Assembly: GCA_028824125.1 (NCBI GenBank)
Contig: JAPPES010000025.1
Span: forward strand, 1-64,000
Length of the DNA: 64,000 nucleotides
Direction of reading: 5' to 3'
Source: Candidatus Poribacteria bacterium
Lineage (GTDB): Bacteria > Poribacteria > WGA-4E > WGA-3G
This document shows, one piece after another, positions 35,720 to 45,991 of the stretch (positions are counted from its first letter, which is position 1; each line of letters starts with the position of its first letter). Both the position numbers and the translations under genes were made by a program. Below the pieces are notes generated by a model. It worked only from the letters and a program-made list of their open reading frames with translations. It was not told where the DNA came from and ran no database searches.

Positions 35720-37600
35720 ATGACTACTACTCCTACTAAAAAAGAAAACTTCTTGGAATCTCTAAAGCATCGTGTCTTAGTGTGCGACGGTGCTATCGGA
35801 ACGGAACTGCGGAAATATATCCCGGAAAATCTGCCTTGTGTAGATGCATGTAATATTTCTGATGAACAGGCAGAGAAAGTTGTGGAAACTCACCGCGCTT
35901 ACGCTCATGCAGGTGCTGATGTAATTCAAACCAATACCTATCAGGCAAATAGAGAGGCATTGGCAGTTCACGGGTTAGCTGATCAAGTAGAAGCGATTAA
36001 CCGCGCAGGAGTGAGATTAGCACGGAGGGGAGCAGGTGAGTCATGTTATATTGCTGGATCGGTCGGGCAAATTCCATTTTACACGGAAGACGCAACTGAA
36101 ACAAACACTGAACCGTCAACTAAAAAAATGCGTCAGCTTTTCAAACAACAGATGGATGCACTTGTTGATGAAGGTGTTGATCTGCTTTTGTTAGAGACAT
36201 TTGTATCTCTTAAGCAAGCAGAAGTTGCTACAAAGCAAGCACTTACTTACGACATACCTGTTATTGTAGAGATAAGCGGAATTTCAGGAGGAACTGTTGG
36301 CACTGGTCTGGATGTCCGTGTCTTTGCCCAAGAATTGGAACAACTCGGTGCACATGCAGTCGGCATCAACTGTAGAGGGCCACATGATCTTGTGCAAGCG
36401 ATGGAACTTCTTGCACCTGTCATCAGAACCCCGCTTGTTGTGCAACCGAACGCAGGAAATCCAAGAGTTGAGCAGGGAGAAATCGCTGTTTCATATACCG
36501 TCGGTGCAGATGTTTTCACCGACTATGTTCACAAGTTAATCAATCTTGGCGCGAACATGATTGGCGGTTGTTGCGGGACAACACCAGAATATACTGCCAA
36601 AATTCGCCAAGCGGTTACAGGTAAAAAACCTGTTAAGCGATATCCCCGTATCTTTGTTCTGCCTAAACGTTCAGCAACACATAAATCACAAAGAGATAAC
36701 CCCGTTCAGCAGGTATTTGAAACCCGGGAACGTATTGTGAGCGTTGAAGCGCGGGCAAATACGTTTCCACAATTACGGGCATTACTCAAGGAAGCAAAAG
36801 TGCTCGCTGCACTGGGAGTTGACCTATTTGATGTCACTGACAATTCCGGTGCTGCAGTGAATATCGGGGCAGTCGGCACAGCATTTCGACTTCAGCAAGT
36901 AACCCACATCCCGACACTTATCCATTGGACAACTCGTTCGCGTAATCTTATCAGCATGCAGTCACATCTGTTAGAAGCAGAGGCATTGGGGATTCGCGGG
37001 ATAGTCGCATTATCAGGCGACCATCCCAAGGCGGGGCCGTATGAAGCAGCAAGCCTCGTGCCGGACGTTCGCGGTGCCGTCCAACTCATGAAGCTTATCT
37101 CTCGACTGAATCAAGGAGAACTTGCCGACGGTTCGTCAATTGGCGAGCCATGTGGATTCTACTATGGCGGTGGATTCACGATTGCAGAAAATCTCGATCC
37201 TCACGTCAAACATCTCACAAATAAGGTTGCAGAAGGTGCGAAGTTTGCCTATACCCAACCCGTGTGGACTTTTGAAGATATCGAGCGCGCACAGAAAGCA
37301 ACTGAACATCTTGGCATAAAAATCCTTTACGGTATCCTACCTTTGACAAGCTTCCGCAGTGCCTCCTACTTACGTGATAATTTAGGGCTTTACATTCCAC
37401 AGTTTATCGTAGACAAATTCCGCGACCTTGGTGATACTGCAGGAAACGAACTCGGTATGCAGTTAACCCTCAACCTCGTTCGCGAAATCCGCAATCAAGA
37501 TACAATTCCAATTGATGGAATTTACCTTATTCCACCTGCGCGTCTGAATTGGAAAAACAGGCGCGGTGTCATCTCAGAAATCGTTGAAACCTACCGTTAG
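35720..37600 (+). CDS. Homocysteine S-methyltransferase / methylenetetrahydrofolate reductase fusion
   Basis: About 626 residues. The N-terminal half is a homocysteine S-methyltransferase: VLVCDGAIGTELRKY, a Cys in GINCRGP, and the zinc-binding MIGGCCGTTPEY (Cys284-Cys285). From about residue 310 the second half is an MTHFR-like TIM barrel (SVEARANTFPQLRALLKEAK, ALSGDHPK, FAYTQPVW). Together they couple 5-methyl-THF supply with methionine synthesis. This fusion is known from Firmicutes and other bacteria. I chose ATG 35720 because the nine codons before it lie in the hairpin block and precede the conserved domain. Confidence 0.9.
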   Translation: MTTTPTKKENFLESLKHRVLVCDGAIGTELRKYIPENLPCVDACNISDEQAEKVVETHRAYAHAGADVIQTNTYQANREALAVHGLADQVEAINRAGVRLARRGAGESCYIAGSVGQIPFYTEDATETNTEPSTKKMRQLFKQQMDALVDEGVDLLLLETFVSLKQAEVATKQALTYDIPVIVEISGISGGTVGTGLDVRVFAQELEQLGAHAVGINCRGPHDLVQAMELLAPVIRTPLVVQPNAGNPRVEQGEIAVSYTVGADVFTDYVHKLINLGANMIGGCCGTTPEYTAKIRQAVTGKKPVKRYPRIFVLPKRSATHKSQRDNPVQQVFETRERIVSVEARANTFPQLRALLKEAKVLAALGVDLFDVTDNSGAAVNIGAVGTAFRLQQVTHIPTLIHWTTRSRNLISMQSHLLEAEALGIRGIVALSGDHPKAGPYEAASLVPDVRGAVQLMKLISRLNQGELADGSSIGEPCGFYYGGGFTIAENLDPHVKHLTNKVAEGAKFAYTQPVWTFEDIERAQKATEHLGIKILYGILPLTSFRSASYLRDNLGLYIPQFIVDKFRDLGDTAGNELGMQLTLNLVREIRNQDTIPIDGIYLIPPARLNWKNRRGVISEIVETYR

Positions 37601-37629
37601 CGATTATACCGAAATCCTATTTGGATACT

Positions 37630-39558
37630 ATGAACACTCAGAGAAATCCAATCTCATCTACACGCATCACAGGACGTTCACTTCTCTTAGGTGTCTTGCT
37701 GATTCCTGTCAATGTCTATTGGATGACGATAGTAGAGGTTAAGTACTATTCTCTTGACGGTTCATGTCTGCCCCTTTTTATTCAACCGATTTTCATAATG
37801 TTTGTATGTGTCGTTGCAAACTTAATTTTACAACGTTTTGCACCACAACACAGGCTGCACCAAGGTGAGTTGCTCACTGTTTACATTATGGTTGCGATCT
37901 CCTGCACGTTTGCAGGACACGACACCATGCAAAATATGTTTGGGAGTATCGCACATCCTTTTCGATTCGCAACAGAAGAGAATGAGTGGCAGACACTCTT
38001 TTTTCGGTACCTACCTTCGTGGCTTATCATTTCTGATCCCCAGAGTTTGCAAGGGTTTTATGAAGGAGAATCTACCTTCTATACCAATCATAACTTTGCC
38101 GTTTGGGCAAAACCGCTCTTGTTCTGGGGACTTTTCTTTCTCATCATGATGTTTATGATGCTTTGCATCAACACGCTTGTGCGGAAGCGGTGGGCAGAGC
38201 AGGAGAAGTTGGCATATCCCATTATCCAACTGCCGCTACGGCTTTCGGAAGAGGGTGGCACTCGCTTACTGAAAAATCGGATGATGTGGGCAGGATTCAG
38301 TATCGCTGTAATCATAGGGGTGATAAACGGAGTTAACTATCTATTTCCGCAGTTTCCACAGATACCTTATATCAAACGGACATCCGTGTTTTATAATATC
38401 TTCACGGAACGACCCTGGAGCGCAATCCGTGGAACACGTATCTCTGTGTATCCGTTTGCTGTAGGATTAGCATTTTTTCTTCCACTTGATCTCTCGTTTT
38501 CATGCTGGTTCTTCTTTGTTGTGCGGTTAGCAGAATTTGTGATTGCCGCAGCACTCGGCACTCGATATTTTCCTGCTCTAAACGAACAGGCTTACGGTGC
38601 GTGGGTTGCATTATTCCTACTTGCAATTTGGGTTACACGTCGTCACCTGAAAGAAGTCCTAAAAAAGGCTCTGGGTTTAAAATCACACATTGATGATTCA
38701 GATGAACCGATGCCGTATCGTGCTGCTTTGTTAGGAATTATTGGTTCGCTTATTGCGCTCGGTGTTTTTGCGAATATAGCAGGGATGGCGTTATGGATAG
38801 CGGGCATTTTCTTTGCAATCTATTTTCTAATCTCTTTTGCGATAACACGTGTACGTGCGGAACTCGGCACACCGCATGAAATCTACTATGTCAACCCACA
38901 TGACATGTTGGCAATGATTGGCGGCACTCGGCAGTTTGACACAAGCAGCCTCACAATCATGTCGCTTTTCTATTGGTTCAATCGCGGTTATCGGAATCAC
39001 CCAATGCCAAATCAAATTGAAGCGTTTAAGCTCGCAGAATCAACTGGTATGGGAAACAGACGTTTATGGATAGCGATGCTAATTGCAATTGTGATAGGGA
39101 TTTTAACAACTTTTTGGGCAAATCTTGACATCACTTTTCGTAACGGTGCGGTTGCAAAGGCAGGTGGATTCAAGTGGTGGGTTGGTAGAGCGTCGTTTGG
39201 TCGGCTGCAGGGATGGTTACATAATCCGACTGAACCGAATGTCATCGGCATCGGATTTATGGGTATCGGTGCTTTACTAACGTTTGTGATGATGTATATG
39301 CGGATGCATTTCTTGTGGTGGCCCTTTCATCCCGCGGGTTATGCGCTTGCCATCAGTTTTGCGATGGATTATTTTTGGTTCGCGTTTTTCGTGGCGTGGT
39401 TTCTAAAGTTCATGATTTTACGGCACGGAGGTTTGAGACTACATCGACGCGTAGCACCGCTATTTTTAGGATTGATTTTAGGTGATTATGTGATTGGGAG
39501 TACGTGGGCAATTATTGGGCCTGTGTCCGGTTTGCGCACTTACAAAATATTTATCTAA
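37630..39558 (+). CDS. Large polytopic membrane protein (DUF6785/DUF6784-like)
   Basis: About 642 residues with around 12 hydrophobic segments, for example LLLGVLLIPVNVYWMTIVEV, IFIMFVCVVANLILQRF, ALLGIIGSLIALGVFANIAG and LWIAMLIAIVIGILTTFW. The order of segments and the HQGELLTVYIMVAISC and AEQEKLAYPIIQLPLRL stretches match what I recall of DUF6785/6784 proteins, found mainly in Poribacteria- and Planctomycetes-like genomes and remotely like oligopeptide transporters. Substrate unknown. It ends four bases inside the convergent WD40 gene. TTG 37621 is an alternative start. Confidence 0.72.
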   Translation: MNTQRNPISSTRITGRSLLLGVLLIPVNVYWMTIVEVKYYSLDGSCLPLFIQPIFIMFVCVVANLILQRFAPQHRLHQGELLTVYIMVAISCTFAGHDTMQNMFGSIAHPFRFATEENEWQTLFFRYLPSWLIISDPQSLQGFYEGESTFYTNHNFAVWAKPLLFWGLFFLIMMFMMLCINTLVRKRWAEQEKLAYPIIQLPLRLSEEGGTRLLKNRMMWAGFSIAVIIGVINGVNYLFPQFPQIPYIKRTSVFYNIFTERPWSAIRGTRISVYPFAVGLAFFLPLDLSFSCWFFFVVRLAEFVIAAALGTRYFPALNEQAYGAWVALFLLAIWVTRRHLKEVLKKALGLKSHIDDSDEPMPYRAALLGIIGSLIALGVFANIAGMALWIAGIFFAIYFLISFAITRVRAELGTPHEIYYVNPHDMLAMIGGTRQFDTSSLTIMSLFYWFNRGYRNHPMPNQIEAFKLAESTGMGNRRLWIAMLIAIVIGILTTFWANLDITFRNGAVAKAGGFKWWVGRASFGRLQGWLHNPTEPNVIGIGFMGIGALLTFVMMYMRMHFLWWPFHPAGYALAISFAMDYFWFAFFVAWFLKFMILRHGGLRLHRRVAPLFLGLILGDYVIGSTWAIIGPVSGLRTYKIFI

Positions 39559-41825
39559 CGGCGCTGTGTTTCAATTTTTCTTTGGAGTTTGCCAGTCTCT
39601 ACATCCCACAGATGAAACGATCTTATCTCCCGATCCGTGCTAATCAGGCTGTCGCCACTTGGTAAAAATGCAAAACCCTTAATAATTTGCCTTGCCGCTT
39701 TAATGGTTGCTCGGTGTGTGCCAGTTCTCAATTTCCACAAATGAAGCGTAAAACTATCTTCCTGGGTAACTAATGTTCTCCCATCAGGAGACAAAACAAT
39801 CTGTGAGTATTCATCCGTAATTGTGTTACGGAGTGTTCCTGTTTTTGTGTTCCATAGACGAATAGTTTTATCCCAACTCCCACTGACCAATGTATGTCCA
39901 TCAGTTGTAAACTCAAGGTAGTTAATCAAGGTAGTATGTCCTAACAATGTAGCTTTGTGTTTACCGGTTTCAGTATCCCACAAACGGATAGTATCATCCC
40001 AACTTGCACTCGCCAATGTTTTTTCATCTGGAGAAAACGTGATGAGATTAATCCGATCTGTATGTCCTTTATATATGGCTTTGGGTTGATTGTTCTGTAA
40101 TGTTGATGACATGTCCCATAATATAATTGTGTTATCTTGACTTGCACTTGCGAGCAAGTCTCCATCAGATGAGAATTCAACAGTATGAACACCTGCGGTA
40201 TGTCCTTTAAGTGTAGTCTTGTGCTTTCCAGTTTTCGCGTCCCACAGACGGATTGTGCTATCCCGACTACCACTCACTAAAGTTTGTCCATCTGGAGAAA
40301 ACGCAAGTGAATCAATCCAAAACGTATGCCCAGAAAGGGTTGCCTTGAGTTTGCCGTTTCTTGTGTCCCACAAGCGAATCTGGTTGTTATTCCAACCGTT
40401 TCCGCTTGCAAGCGTCTTGCCATCAGGTGATAGTGCTACAGAATAGACTTGTGCAGCTTCGTCTTTAAGTGTTATCTTGTGTTTTCCCGTGTCTGCATTC
40501 CATACAGCAATATCATTTTTACTTATGCTGATAAGTAATTTGCCATCTCGGGAAAAATACGCTGATTTAACAGGTGATTTATAAAAGACTGGTGTTTCAT
40601 GCGCTTTACTGAGGCGAGAACCTGTACGCCGTATTTTCTTGATGTTGATATTACCAGATATCAGTTTATCTTTAGGTAGTTGCATGAAGACTATCACATA
40701 TTCCCAGCCACTAAATGAATCTTGATCGATACAAATTACAGTACTCATATCTGCGGAAAAAACAACTGGAGGCAAATACCCGATCGGGGGTTTATGATCT
40801 CTCCAATCTACCCCTAACGTTAACTTATGCTTACCAGTTTTTACATCCCATATTTGTATTTTGGGCCAATGGTCCTCACTCATACTCGCAATCTTTTTCC
40901 CATCCGGTGAAAATGCAATTGAAGTAACGCCTGCGACAAATATATTTGGTTTTGAAAGGGTTTTAAGACGTTTTCCTTCGCGTACGTCCCACAACAAAAT
41001 TTCTTGGTAACTGCCACCAGCAAGCGTTCTACCGTCCGGTGAAAACGCAATAGATTCAACACTCCCTCTATGTCCTGCAAGCGTCCTTAGTCTTTTCCCC
41101 GTGTGTGGATCCCACAACAGTATTTCCTGAAATCCTGTACTTGCAAGTATCTGTCCATCGGGCGAAAAAACAACTGAAAACACGAAATCTGTATGTCCTT
41201 TAAGTGTTTTTAGGAGTTGACCAGTCTGTACGTCCCATAAAAGTATTTTCTGAAATCCTGCCGTTGCAATCGTCTTGCCATCCGGTGAAAACGCAAATGA
41301 TGAACCGGAGTCTATTTTGAGAATCTTTAGTAGTTGACCAGTCTGTACGTCCCATAACCGGATATTATTATCGGAGTCTTCACTTGCAAGTATTTTCCCA
41401 TCGGGAGAAAACATAATGGAACTTATATATTCGGTATGCCCAAAAATCGATAACAAATTTTCACCAGTACTTGGATTCCAAAATTGTATCTCTTCATTTC
41501 GGCTATTCACGCTCGCTAACATCTTACCGTCTGGAGAAAACGCAACTGTATTGTACCAGCCTCCAAAAGGATGTGAATCATCTTTCAGTGTAAGCCGTTT
41601 TTCATAAGTGTGTACATCATATAACCAGATTTCATCAGAAGCCGCTACTGCAAATCGGTTTCCATCAGGAGAATACACGAAATCTTTTATTTTAGAACTA
41701 TCAAGTATAGAAAGAGCATCAGCAATTTTAGGTAAACAGAATAGGACGTGTAGAAATATGAACATCGTGAGTATGGGCACACACCATAAATGGCGTGATT
41801 CAAAGTTGTTCTTATATTTTCGCAT
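39555..41825 (-). CDS. Secreted WD40 repeat protein (last of the five-gene operon)
   Basis: 756 residues. A long signal/anchor (PILTMFIFLHVLFCLPKIAD) leads to about 14 WD40 repeats of the pattern AFSPDGKTLASGS...IRLWD.KTG....L.GHT, enough for two seven-bladed propellers. Its role is unknown; such proteins usually bind other proteins or ligands. GGAGG is 11 bases upstream, and the gene starts 26 bp after the stop of the preceding gene. Its end overlaps that of the convergent membrane-protein gene by four bases. Confidence 0.88.
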   Translation of the reverse strand: MRKYKNNFESRHLWCVPILTMFIFLHVLFCLPKIADALSILDSSKIKDFVYSPDGNRFAVAASDEIWLYDVHTYEKRLTLKDDSHPFGGWYNTVAFSPDGKMLASVNSRNEEIQFWNPSTGENLLSIFGHTEYISSIMFSPDGKILASEDSDNNIRLWDVQTGQLLKILKIDSGSSFAFSPDGKTIATAGFQKILLWDVQTGQLLKTLKGHTDFVFSVVFSPDGQILASTGFQEILLWDPHTGKRLRTLAGHRGSVESIAFSPDGRTLAGGSYQEILLWDVREGKRLKTLSKPNIFVAGVTSIAFSPDGKKIASMSEDHWPKIQIWDVKTGKHKLTLGVDWRDHKPPIGYLPPVVFSADMSTVICIDQDSFSGWEYVIVFMQLPKDKLISGNINIKKIRRTGSRLSKAHETPVFYKSPVKSAYFSRDGKLLISISKNDIAVWNADTGKHKITLKDEAAQVYSVALSPDGKTLASGNGWNNNQIRLWDTRNGKLKATLSGHTFWIDSLAFSPDGQTLVSGSRDSTIRLWDAKTGKHKTTLKGHTAGVHTVEFSSDGDLLASASQDNTIILWDMSSTLQNNQPKAIYKGHTDRINLITFSPDEKTLASASWDDTIRLWDTETGKHKATLLGHTTLINYLEFTTDGHTLVSGSWDKTIRLWNTKTGTLRNTITDEYSQIVLSPDGRTLVTQEDSFTLHLWKLRTGTHRATIKAARQIIKGFAFLPSGDSLISTDREIRSFHLWDVETGKLQRKIETQRR

Positions 41826-41851
41826 TTGTGTTTAGTCCTCCTTTTAACTTA

Positions 41852-43969
41852 TTACTTACGTAGGGGTGTCATCAAATCAGTTAATTCCCATAGCAGAATA
41901 GTACTGCCAGCACTCGCCATCGTTTTTCCATCTGGAGAGAATACAACAGAATCAACCTGTTCAGAGTGTCCCTCAAGCATCAATTTGGATTCCCACGTCT
42001 TTGTATCCACAAACAGAATTGTGTCCCCTATTATACTTACTAATGTTTTTCCGTTTGGTAAAAATGCAACTGGTTGGTCCCCAAACAGTGTCTTATGTTT
42101 TCCAGTTTTTGTATCCCACAAACGAGTTGTTCCAAGCCAACTTGAGGTTGCTACGGTTTCACCATCTGGAAAAAAGACAATTGAAGCGATCACTTTTGTA
42201 TGTCCAATCAGTGTTGCCTTGAGTTCATAAGTGTTAGTATCCCACAAACGAACTGTCTCATCATCACTGGCACTTGCCAGAATACCCTCGTCCGGTGAGA
42301 ATTCAATGAGATCGATACCAGAAGTATGTCCTTTCAGTGTTGCCATAAGTTCACCAGTATTTGCATTCCATAATGGAATGTCTTTATCTCCCAAACCAAC
42401 CAATGTTTTACTATCAGGGAAAAATACTAAGGAATTAATATAGTAGGGCTCGGTATTGAGTGTTATTTTCTGTTCACCTGTGACCACATCCCACAATTCA
42501 AGCGTCCGACCAGTACTCACTCCGTTACTTACCAATGTTTTCCCATCTGGTGAAAGGACGAGTAATTCCCTACCTCTCCTATAATTTGTAGTAATAGTCC
42601 GTTCCACTTCTCCAGTTTCTGTGTCCCACACATTAACAGAGGAAGGTTTTTGCCAATTTTTAAAGCCTCCTGCTACCGTTTTACCATCTGAAGATACAGC
42701 AAAAATATCTCCCGAGAATGTTCTAATCCGTTTTCCAGTTTCTGTATCCCACAACTGCACTGGAGTATGGTTACCCCAGGAGGCAAGTGTTTTTCCATCG
42801 TGAATGAACATCACAGATGAACCGGTTGATATATGTTCCTCATTGATGGAGACATGCTTATCGCTGTCAATATCCCAGATTCCCAAATCATTTGCAAGTT
42901 TTTTACCATTAGGAGAAAACATCAACGGTCTGTATTTTGATTTATAATCTGTGAGTGTTTTTACCTGTTTTCTTGTTTTCATATCCCACAACAAGATTTT
43001 GTCCTGCTCCGTACTTGCGTACAAACTCCAATCCGGAGAGATGTGTAAACGTTCCTTAAGCTCCCAGATCAGCTTTCCCGTTCTAACGTTCCACAATTTC
43101 GTCTCAGAATCGCTTATACTAACTACAGTCCGCTTATCCGGAGAAAACGCCACAGAATTGTCTTCAGGTTGTCCCCCTTTTAATGTCCCTTTGAACGTAC
43201 GTATATGTTTTCCGGTTTTTGTGTTCCATAATCGAATTTTACCGTCATCAGTTAGACTAACGAGTATACGACTATCCGGTGAAAACGCAACAGAATACAC
43301 TGCATCTCTATAACTGATAGTCTTTGAATGCCCTTTGAGTATATGTATCTGTTTACCAGTTTTTGCGTTCCACAGGCGAACTGTCCCATCAATACTCCCA
43401 CTCGCCAGCATACTATTATCTGGCGAGAAGGCAATCGTGTTTACACCTTTTGTATGTCCTTTGAGGAAAAACTTGTTTTTACCAGTATCTGAGGCCCACA
43501 AGACGACCGTCCTATCTTCGCTTGCGCTCGCAAGCGTTTGCCCATCAGAAGAAAATGCTATATGTGTAATCTTTCGCGTGTGCCCTTTCAGCGATGTTTT
43601 ATATTTTCCAAGGTTGGATGTTTCTGACATATCCCATAGAATTATATGATCTATCGAATCATTCACACCGACAAGTGTTTTGCCATCTGGTGAAAAGGCT
43701 AATATCTTGACATGCGTGGCATGCTCTGTCAGTAGTGCAAGTTCTTCATAAGTTCGGGCATCGTATAACCAAATCCCAATAGAACTTGGAATTACGATCA
43801 TTGTGCTATCCGGTGAAAACACAATATCGCCTATAGTATAACCTTTTCCGAAGCGAGCAATGGCACCTTCAGGTAAACTCCAACGTGTGTAGTCTAAATT
43901 TGCGTCTTGCGCTTGTGCCAAACCGCTTGAAACATAAAATATCATTAGAATTGGAATTAAAAATTTCAT
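41852..43969 (-). CDS. Secreted WD40 repeat protein (fourth in the operon)
   Basis: 705 residues, a signal peptide (MKFLIPILMIFYVSSGLAQA) and about 13-14 WD40 repeats. The first blade is the family variant SPDSTMIVIPSSIGIWLYDA. The ribosome site, signal peptide and first ~20 codons are almost identical in DNA to those of the first gene in the operon (48249-50414), over about 65 bp, pointing to recent duplication or gene conversion of the 5' end. It starts nine bases after the preceding stop. Confidence 0.88.
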   Translation of the reverse strand: MKFLIPILMIFYVSSGLAQAQDANLDYTRWSLPEGAIARFGKGYTIGDIVFSPDSTMIVIPSSIGIWLYDARTYEELALLTEHATHVKILAFSPDGKTLVGVNDSIDHIILWDMSETSNLGKYKTSLKGHTRKITHIAFSSDGQTLASASEDRTVVLWASDTGKNKFFLKGHTKGVNTIAFSPDNSMLASGSIDGTVRLWNAKTGKQIHILKGHSKTISYRDAVYSVAFSPDSRILVSLTDDGKIRLWNTKTGKHIRTFKGTLKGGQPEDNSVAFSPDKRTVVSISDSETKLWNVRTGKLIWELKERLHISPDWSLYASTEQDKILLWDMKTRKQVKTLTDYKSKYRPLMFSPNGKKLANDLGIWDIDSDKHVSINEEHISTGSSVMFIHDGKTLASWGNHTPVQLWDTETGKRIRTFSGDIFAVSSDGKTVAGGFKNWQKPSSVNVWDTETGEVERTITTNYRRGRELLVLSPDGKTLVSNGVSTGRTLELWDVVTGEQKITLNTEPYYINSLVFFPDSKTLVGLGDKDIPLWNANTGELMATLKGHTSGIDLIEFSPDEGILASASDDETVRLWDTNTYELKATLIGHTKVIASIVFFPDGETVATSSWLGTTRLWDTKTGKHKTLFGDQPVAFLPNGKTLVSIIGDTILFVDTKTWESKLMLEGHSEQVDSVVFSPDGKTMASAGSTILLWELTDLMTPLRK

Positions 43970-43978
43970 CTGTTTACC

Positions 43979-45991
43979 TCATTTTTCTGAAAGGTCCCAA
44001 AAAAGAATTGTCCCGTTTCCGCTACTACTTGCCAAAGTTTTTCCATCAGGCGAGAATGCAACAGCATAAACGGGGTGGAGATGTCCTTCAAAAGTAGCGA
44101 TGGTTTGTGCCGTGTGAATGTCCCACAATCGGACGGTTTTGTCCTTACATCCACTTGCGATTGTTTTCCCGTCGGGCGAGAACGTTATAGATAACACTTC
44201 TGTAGAATGTCCTGCAAACGCTGCTATCTCTTTTCCAGTTTTAGCATTCCACAATTGAATTGTGGTGTCAGGATATTTGTTATACTCATTTTTTGGTCTA
44301 CCGTTGCCGGCAGCGATTATTTTCCCATCGGGCGAAAACGCAATACTAGTGATAACTCCTTTTTGACTTACCAATCCCAGTTTTTGGTTGCCAGTATGAA
44401 TGTCCCAGAAACGGATTGTCTGGTCTATACTTCCACTTGCGATTGTTTCTCCATCGGGCGAAAACGCTACACTGGTAACTTTATCAGAATGTCCTGTAAT
44501 CGTCCTTATGTGTTCTCCAGTTAGCGCATTCCATAAACGAATTGTGATAGGTTTCCTATTGCCGCCAGAAGATTGGTGGGAGCTTCCACTTACAATTGTT
44601 TTCCCATCAGGTGAAAACGCAATACATTGAACTCTATTAAGATGTCCTGTAAGTATAGTAATAGGGACACCTGTGTGAGTAGACGAAAGGAATATATCTT
44701 CATTATACCTACTTGCCACTATCTTACCATCAGGTGATACTGCAGCAGGATAGATACTTCCGAACTTTCCTGTCAGCAGCGCTTGCGACTTACCCGTACT
44801 TATATCCCATAACTGACCACTGCCTATTAATGTTTTGCTATCAGGTGAAAATGCCAAAAACTCATTACTATAACCATAGATAGACCAATATACACCTGTG
44901 TTATAACCTGATATAGTTGCTTTCACCTCGCCTGTTTTTGTATCATAAAGCTGAATAGTCCCATTAGACAGCCCACATGCAAGCTGCAGACTATCAGGAG
45001 AAAAAGCCAATGATGTAGGACAAAAAATATTGATTGGTTGCATGACTATTGATTTTCCTGTTTCCAAATTCCATAACTGAATAATTCCGTCTTCAGTTGC
45101 CCGTGCATACATTTTTGTCGTTGTAGATGATACCCTGTACTTGTCAAAAATTGGTTTAGTAAGGTTTACTTCGGTGTGTTCAAGCGTTTTTATATTCCAA
45201 AACCGAACTGTTTCGGGCAAGTGTCCTGTGATAATCTCTGTATCAGACAAAAATTCTAACAAATTCACTCTCTTTGTATGCCCCGTCTCAAGCGTTTTTG
45301 TTTTTCGTTTGAATTCTATATCCTTGAATAAGATTTTTGTTTTTCGTATTGATGCCGCATTCCAGAATATGATTGAAGTGCCTTTTTTGTCGACAGTTGC
45401 AAATATGTTCCCATCAGGCGAGAATGCGAATATTGGTGAAATCTGTTTATCGGTGAAAGTTCCTTTGGGTTCGTCTTTTTGGATATCCCATAACTGAATA
45501 CTTGAGCCTTTATCATATCCATGAGAATAATAACATACAAGCGTTTCTCCATCAGGCGAGAATGCCATAGAACTGATGCTGAATGAACGCCCAGGATTTT
45601 CTTTCAGTTTTGCTTTTATAGTCCCTGTGTCTATGTCCCAAAACAGAATTCTGGGTGCTGATGAGGAATAACCCATTTCTGAGCGTTCACTAACAAGTAT
45701 TCTCCCGTCTGGTGAGAATACTATATTGTCAAAAACTATTGGCATCAGGTTTTCCACATTTCCTGTCAGCAATCTGATCTCTTGATAGGTTTGTGTATCA
45801 TAGAGCCAGATACCAATTGAACTTGCGACGGCAAGCTGCTTACTGTCTGGTGAAAATTCGATATCAATTACACTGCCTTTTCCAAGACGCATTATCGCGT
45901 CCTTTGGTAGGAACCATTGTTGATAATCATCCGCCCACCCAACTTGCCAAAATGAAAGTATAGTGATAAGAAGTAGAAGAATATGTCTCAT
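43979..45991 (-). CDS. Secreted WD40 repeat protein (third in the operon)
   Basis: About 670 residues, a signal peptide (MRHILLLLITILSFWQVGWA) then DDYQQWFLPKDAIMRLGKGS and about 13 WD40 repeats. ATG 45991 overlaps the upstream gene's TGA as ATGA and has AAAGGAG about eight bases before it, so I preferred it to the ATG at 46015. Several blades are less regular and show longer loops than in the neighbours. Confidence 0.88.
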   Translation of the reverse strand: MRHILLLLITILSFWQVGWADDYQQWFLPKDAIMRLGKGSVIDIEFSPDSKQLAVASSIGIWLYDTQTYQEIRLLTGNVENLMPIVFDNIVFSPDGRILVSERSEMGYSSSAPRILFWDIDTGTIKAKLKENPGRSFSISSMAFSPDGETLVCYYSHGYDKGSSIQLWDIQKDEPKGTFTDKQISPIFAFSPDGNIFATVDKKGTSIIFWNAASIRKTKILFKDIEFKRKTKTLETGHTKRVNLLEFLSDTEIITGHLPETVRFWNIKTLEHTEVNLTKPIFDKYRVSSTTTKMYARATEDGIIQLWNLETGKSIVMQPINIFCPTSLAFSPDSLQLACGLSNGTIQLYDTKTGEVKATISGYNTGVYWSIYGYSNEFLAFSPDSKTLIGSGQLWDISTGKSQALLTGKFGSIYPAAVSPDGKIVASRYNEDIFLSSTHTGVPITILTGHLNRVQCIAFSPDGKTIVSGSSHQSSGGNRKPITIRLWNALTGEHIRTITGHSDKVTSVAFSPDGETIASGSIDQTIRFWDIHTGNQKLGLVSQKGVITSIAFSPDGKIIAAGNGRPKNEYNKYPDTTIQLWNAKTGKEIAAFAGHSTEVLSITFSPDGKTIASGCKDKTVRLWDIHTAQTIATFEGHLHPVYAVAFSPDGKTLASSSGNGTILFWDLSEK